Shown here in pieces: positions 14,671-17,163 of a stretch of DNA of 17,163 nt. Under the pieces are notes generated by a model. It had not been told where the DNA came from. It saw nothing but the letters and a program-made list of their open reading frames with translations, and searched no databases. The DNA is from Acetobacteraceae bacterium (GTDB lineage Bacteria; Pseudomonadota; Alphaproteobacteria; Acetobacterales; Acetobacteraceae). Position numbers and translations under genes: made by a program. The DNA is taken from contig PKWQ01000328.1 in assembly GCA_003133265.1 (NCBI GenBank), positions 1 through 17,163 on the forward strand. Reading direction: 5' to 3'. How positions within the stretch are numbered: the first letter of the stretch is position 1; each line of letters opens with the position of its first letter.

Positions 14671-15876
14671 ATGCAGATAAACCGGCGGAAAGTCCTGGTG
14701 GGTTCGACGGCGGCAACACTGCTCAGTGTGGCGCGGCCGCGCATCGGCTGGGCCGCGAAAGACCCGATCCGGATCGGCGTGCCGACCGCGATTTCCGGGC
14801 CATATGCCGATCTCGGCAATCAGGTGAAGCGGGCGATCACGCTTGCAGTCGACGCGGCGAACGCCGCCGGCGGCGTCGATGGCCGGCAGGTGGAGGTGCG
14901 CTACCTCGACACCGAGGCGAAGGCCGACATGGCACGCCAGCAGGGCGAGAAGCTGGCGCTGTCGGGCTTCAATCTGCTGACCTCCGCCATTGCCTCCGGC
15001 GAGGCGCTGGCGATCGGCCCGCAGCTCGCGCGCTGGGATGCGCTGTATGTTTCCACCATCAACAAGGCGGACGACATCACCGGCAAGTCCTGCGTGCCGC
15101 GGATGTTCCGGGTGAACCGCCCCGACGCCGCCGATGCCGCCGTGGTGCAGCCCTGGCTGAAGCAGCAGAAGCAGCAGAAGTGGGCGATCCTGGCAGCCGA
15201 CATGGCCTGGGGCCGCAATTCCGGCATGAGCTTCAAGAAGGCCGCCGACGCCAATGGGCGCACGGTGGTCGGGGAAAGCTATTCGCCGTTCGGCACCAAC
15301 GACTACGCACCGTATATCCAGAAGATCGCCGATTCCGGCGCCGAAGCGTTGTGGGTGGCTATAACCGGCCGTGACGGCATCACCTTCGCACAGCAGGCGA
15401 AGCAGTTCGGCCTGTTCGACAAGGTGTTCACCGCCGGGGTCAGTTTCATCGCCGACAATCAGGTGAACGCACTGGGCGACGCCCTGAAGGGCGTATGGGG
15501 CATCATCAACTACAGCTCGACGCTCGACACGCCGGGGAACAAGGCGTTCGTCGCCGAGTGGGAGAAGAAGTATCCCGGCACCTCGCCGTCCAACTTCGAG
15601 GGCGAAACCTATGTCGGCATGCAGGTGATCTTCCAGGCCGTGCAGAAGGCCGGCAGCGTCAAGCCGGGCGACGTCGCCAAGGCGATGGCGGGTGGTAGCT
15701 TCGACACCATTTTCGGTAAGCAGTTGATGCGCCAGGAAGACCATCAGTTGCTCGGCCCGAACTTCTTCGGCTATGTCGGAGAGGTGAATGGCAAGCTGAA
15801 GCCGATCATCACCATGACGGTTCCAGCCGATGTGGCGACCCCGCCGCCGGACGGCAGCTGCAAACTGGCCGGCTGA
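14671..15876 (+). CDS. HAAT-family periplasmic substrate-binding protein, second system
   Basis: A full-length 401-residue LivJ/Leu-Ile-Val-binding-type protein. The first 28 or so residues are an export leader with a twin-arginine-like NRRKVLVG and cleavage plausible after GWAA. The mature part starts KDPIRIGVPTAISGPYADLG, and continues with AITLAVDAANAAGGVDGRQVEV, the middle-lobe AILAADMAWGRNSG and the hinge-side SPFGTNDYAPYIQKI, the canonical order for this fold. Two cysteines, in GKSCVPRMF and in the C-terminal SCKLAG, might pair. Relatives with this kind of N-terminus bind branched-chain amino acids, urea/amides or aromatic and fatty acids; the ligand cannot be decided here. GAGGGAA just upstream is the ribosome-binding site. 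It closes the second importer operon and is followed by a strong hairpin. Confidence 0.92.
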   Translation: MQINRRKVLVGSTAATLLSVARPRIGWAAKDPIRIGVPTAISGPYADLGNQVKRAITLAVDAANAAGGVDGRQVEVRYLDTEAKADMARQQGEKLALSGFNLLTSAIASGEALAIGPQLARWDALYVSTINKADDITGKSCVPRMFRVNRPDAADAAVVQPWLKQQKQQKWAILAADMAWGRNSGMSFKKAADANGRTVVGESYSPFGTNDYAPYIQKIADSGAEALWVAITGRDGITFAQQAKQFGLFDKVFTAGVSFIADNQVNALGDALKGVWGIINYSSTLDTPGNKAFVAEWEKKYPGTSPSNFEGETYVGMQVIFQAVQKAGSVKPGDVAKAMAGGSFDTIFGKQLMRQEDHQLLGPNFFGYVGEVNGKLKPIITMTVPADVATPPPDGSCKLAG

Positions 15877-15893
15877 GCGAAGGCGCCTGATTT

Positions 15894-15939
15894 CCGCCAA
15901 CATCGCCATGCCCGCCAAGCGGGCATGGCGATGCGGCGG
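15894..15939 (+). terminator. Strong hairpin after second importer
   Basis: A perfect 15-bp inverted repeat, 15901-15915 against 15919-15933, with a three-base CAA loop. It is extended outward by CCGCC (15894-15898) pairing with GGCGG (15935-15939) across a small AA/C internal loop. There is no T-run on either side, so it may be a factor-assisted terminator, a transcript-stabilising 3' hairpin protecting the importer mRNA, or a processing site. It is the only structure separating the importer from the acyl-CoA ligase gene 35 bases further on. Confidence 0.65.
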
Positions 15940-15973
15940 CACCGCACATGAACGACGACGGGGAGCGACGCCG

Positions 15974-17163
15974 ATGGCAGGCACCGGACAGGCTGGACTC
16001 GCCGACTATGTCTGGTTTCCCGATGAACAGACCAAGCGCGACGCGAACTGGACCTCGTTCCTGCGCGCCACCAACCTCGGCAGCTACGAGGAATTGCTGG
16101 TCCGGGCCGACGCCGACCCCGCATGGTTCTGGGATGCGTTGATCCGCCATGTCGGGTTCCGCTTCATCAAGCCCTATTCCAAGGTGCTCGATCTGTCGGG
16201 TGGCGTGGCGTTCCCCAAATGGTGCGTCGATGCGACCACGAACCTGACGCTGTCCTGCCTGGAGCGCAACATCGAGCAGGGGCGCGCGGACAAGACCTAT
16301 CTGATCTGGCAGGGCGAGGACGGCGTGGAGCGGCGCTGGACCTACGCCGATCTGCTGCGCGAGACCGACCGCGTGGTCGCCGCGCTGAAGATGCTTGGCA
16401 TCGGCAAGGGCGATGTCGTGGGCTTGTATATGCCGCTGATGCCGGAGGCGGCGGCGGCGCTGTTCGCGGTGGCGCGGATCGGCGCGATCATCATGCCGCT
16501 GTTCTCCGGCTTCGGCGCCGATGCGATCCAGACCCGGCTGAACGACGGCGCCGCCAAGGCGGTCATCACCGTCGATGGCTGCTACCGGCGCGGCCGGCGC
16601 ATCGCCATGAAGCCGGTGATGGACGAGGCGCTGGCTTTAGTCCCCACCGTCAAGCATGTGATCGTGATTTCCCGTTTCGGCGACGCCGTCGATCTGCTGC
16701 CCGGCCGCGACCATCGGCTGGAGGATCTGGTCCCCGGCGACGCCCCGGCCTCGATAGCCGAGGAACTCCCCGCCGATACGCCGTTCATGCTGGTCTACAC
16801 CTCCGGCACTTCCGGCAAGCCCAAGGGCACGATCCACACCCATATCAGCCTGCCGATCAAGACGCAGGAGGATTTCGAGCTCTGCTTTGATCTGAAGGAG
16901 AGCGACCGCATGGTCTGGATGACCGACATGGGCTGGCTGGTCGGTCCGATCCAGATCATGTCCACCGCACTCGCCGGCGCCTCATTGGTGATGGCCGAGG
17001 GCGCGCCGGACTATCCGGGGCCGGACCGGCTGTGGAAGCTGGTCGACGCGCACAAGGCAACGTTCCTCGGCATCGGGCCGACGCTGGCGCGCGTGCTGAT
17101 GCGCCACGGCGCGGATATCCCGAGCCAATACGACCTATCCTCGATCCGGATCGAGGATAGGTC
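15974..17163 (+). CDS. Acetyl-CoA synthetase-like acyl-CoA ligase, 3' end missing
   Basis: An ANL-superfamily AMP-forming acyl-CoA ligase, open from the ATG at 15974 to the window end (about 396 codons of an expected 630-660). The N-terminal helical region YVWFPDEQTKRDANWTSFLR resembles the ACAS_N domain of acetyl-, propionyl- and acetoacetyl-CoA synthetases. The P-loop YTSGTSGKPKG is at 275-285 and WMTDMGW at 315-321. The start is chosen by GGGGAG at 15960-15965, eight bases upstream; the ATG at 15948 is in another frame. The last codons (after DLSSIRI) run into an artificial-looking palindrome, where relatives continue LGSTGEPW, so roughly the final ten bases are suspect. It probably activates the acid imported by the adjacent transporter to its CoA thioester; the chain length or structure of that acid is unknown. 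Confidence 0.88.
   Translation, partial: MAGTGQAGLADYVWFPDEQTKRDANWTSFLRATNLGSYEELLVRADADPAWFWDALIRHVGFRFIKPYSKVLDLSGGVAFPKWCVDATTNLTLSCLERNIEQGRADKTYLIWQGEDGVERRWTYADLLRETDRVVAALKMLGIGKGDVVGLYMPLMPEAAAALFAVARIGAIIMPLFSGFGADAIQTRLNDGAAKAVITVDGCYRRGRRIAMKPVMDEALALVPTVKHVIVISRFGDAVDLLPGRDHRLEDLVPGDAPASIAEELPADTPFMLVYTSGTSGKPKGTIHTHISLPIKTQEDFELCFDLKESDRMVWMTDMGWLVGPIQIMSTALAGASLVMAEGAPDYPGPDRLWKLVDAHKATFLGIGPTLARVLMRHGADIPSQYDLSSIRIEDR
17132..17163. repeat. Perfect 32-bp palindrome at the sequence end
   Basis: Bases 17132-17147 are exactly reverse-complemented by 17148-17163, with the centre in GATCCGGATC. The left arm is normal ligase coding sequence (DLSSIRI). The right arm replaces the expected continuation of the gene, so the sequence appears to fold back on itself. 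This pattern is typical of amplification or assembly artefacts at contig ends rather than of a biological site. Confidence 0.9.

Noticed and set aside
14560..15984. 474-codon minus-strand open frame opposite the second binding-protein gene
   Set aside because: High-GC shadow frame. The plus strand has a signal peptide, ribosome-binding site and a complete binding-protein fold.
15948..16142. ATG at 15948 as start of the ligase
   Set aside because: It is in a different frame that stops at 16142. The ligase frame starts at 15974 with a proper ribosome-binding site.
1..17163. CRISPR array, tRNA, rRNA, integrase or phage module
   Set aside because: Nothing on either strand looks like spaced identical repeats other than the LRR units, like a tRNA arm pattern, or like recombinase motifs.

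Overview
The window is GC-rich DNA with dense, tightly overlapping genes. The gene families (luciferase-like oxidoreductases, branched-chain/HAAT ABC importers with twin-arginine-type binding-protein leaders, a thiolase-like/DUF35 pair, acyl-CoA synthetase) fit a catabolically versatile alphaproteobacterium, possibly Rhodospirillales/Acetobacteraceae. That assignment is inference from gene content and base composition only. Both ends cut genes. The right end is a perfect 32-bp palindrome that replaces the expected coding sequence, so it looks like a fold-back artefact at a contig end.

Layout. (1) 1-1967, plus strand: two flavin-dependent luciferase-like oxidoreductases, the first cut at its 5' end. 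(2) 1993-3762, plus: a leucine-rich-repeat protein of unknown function, with seven near-identical 69-bp repeats and a visibly more AT-rich 3' half; it looks foreign. (3) 6143-3802, minus: a leftward catabolic set consisting of an alpha/beta-hydrolase missing its N-terminus, a DUF35 OB-fold protein, a thiolase-like protein translationally coupled to it, and a C-terminal scrap of acyl-CoA dehydrogenase. (4) 6130-11241, plus: an amidohydrolase missing its N-terminus and carrying a frameshift, then a first HAAT importer (binding protein, two permeases, two ATPases) whose binding protein has lost about 110 residues and whose second ATPase carries a nonsense codon. (5) 11426-15876, plus: a second, apparently intact HAAT importer in a different order (permease, permease, ATPase, ATPase, binding protein). 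(6) 15974 to the end: a two-thirds-complete acetyl-CoA-synthetase-like acyl-CoA ligase behind a strong hairpin.

How it fits together. The intact genes describe import of an organic acid or related small molecule by an ABC system, CoA activation by the ligase, and carbon-carbon cleavage by the thiolase-like/DUF35 pair, with flavin oxidoreductases and hydrolases trimming the substrate. About 7 kb in the middle (3.8-10.8 kb) carries at least five independent-looking lesions, while the paralogous importer next to it has none visible. One junction near 6.13-6.15 kb removed the starts of two head-to-head genes and, by inference, the shared promoter region of both operons. That could explain why the rest of the block is decaying.

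No tRNA, rRNA, CRISPR array, transposase or integrase was recognised, and no gene-free stretch exceeds 300 bases. I found no convincing wholly new system. The most unusual items are the repeat-expanded LRR gene, the doubly decapitated divergent junction, and the decayed/intact pair of importers.
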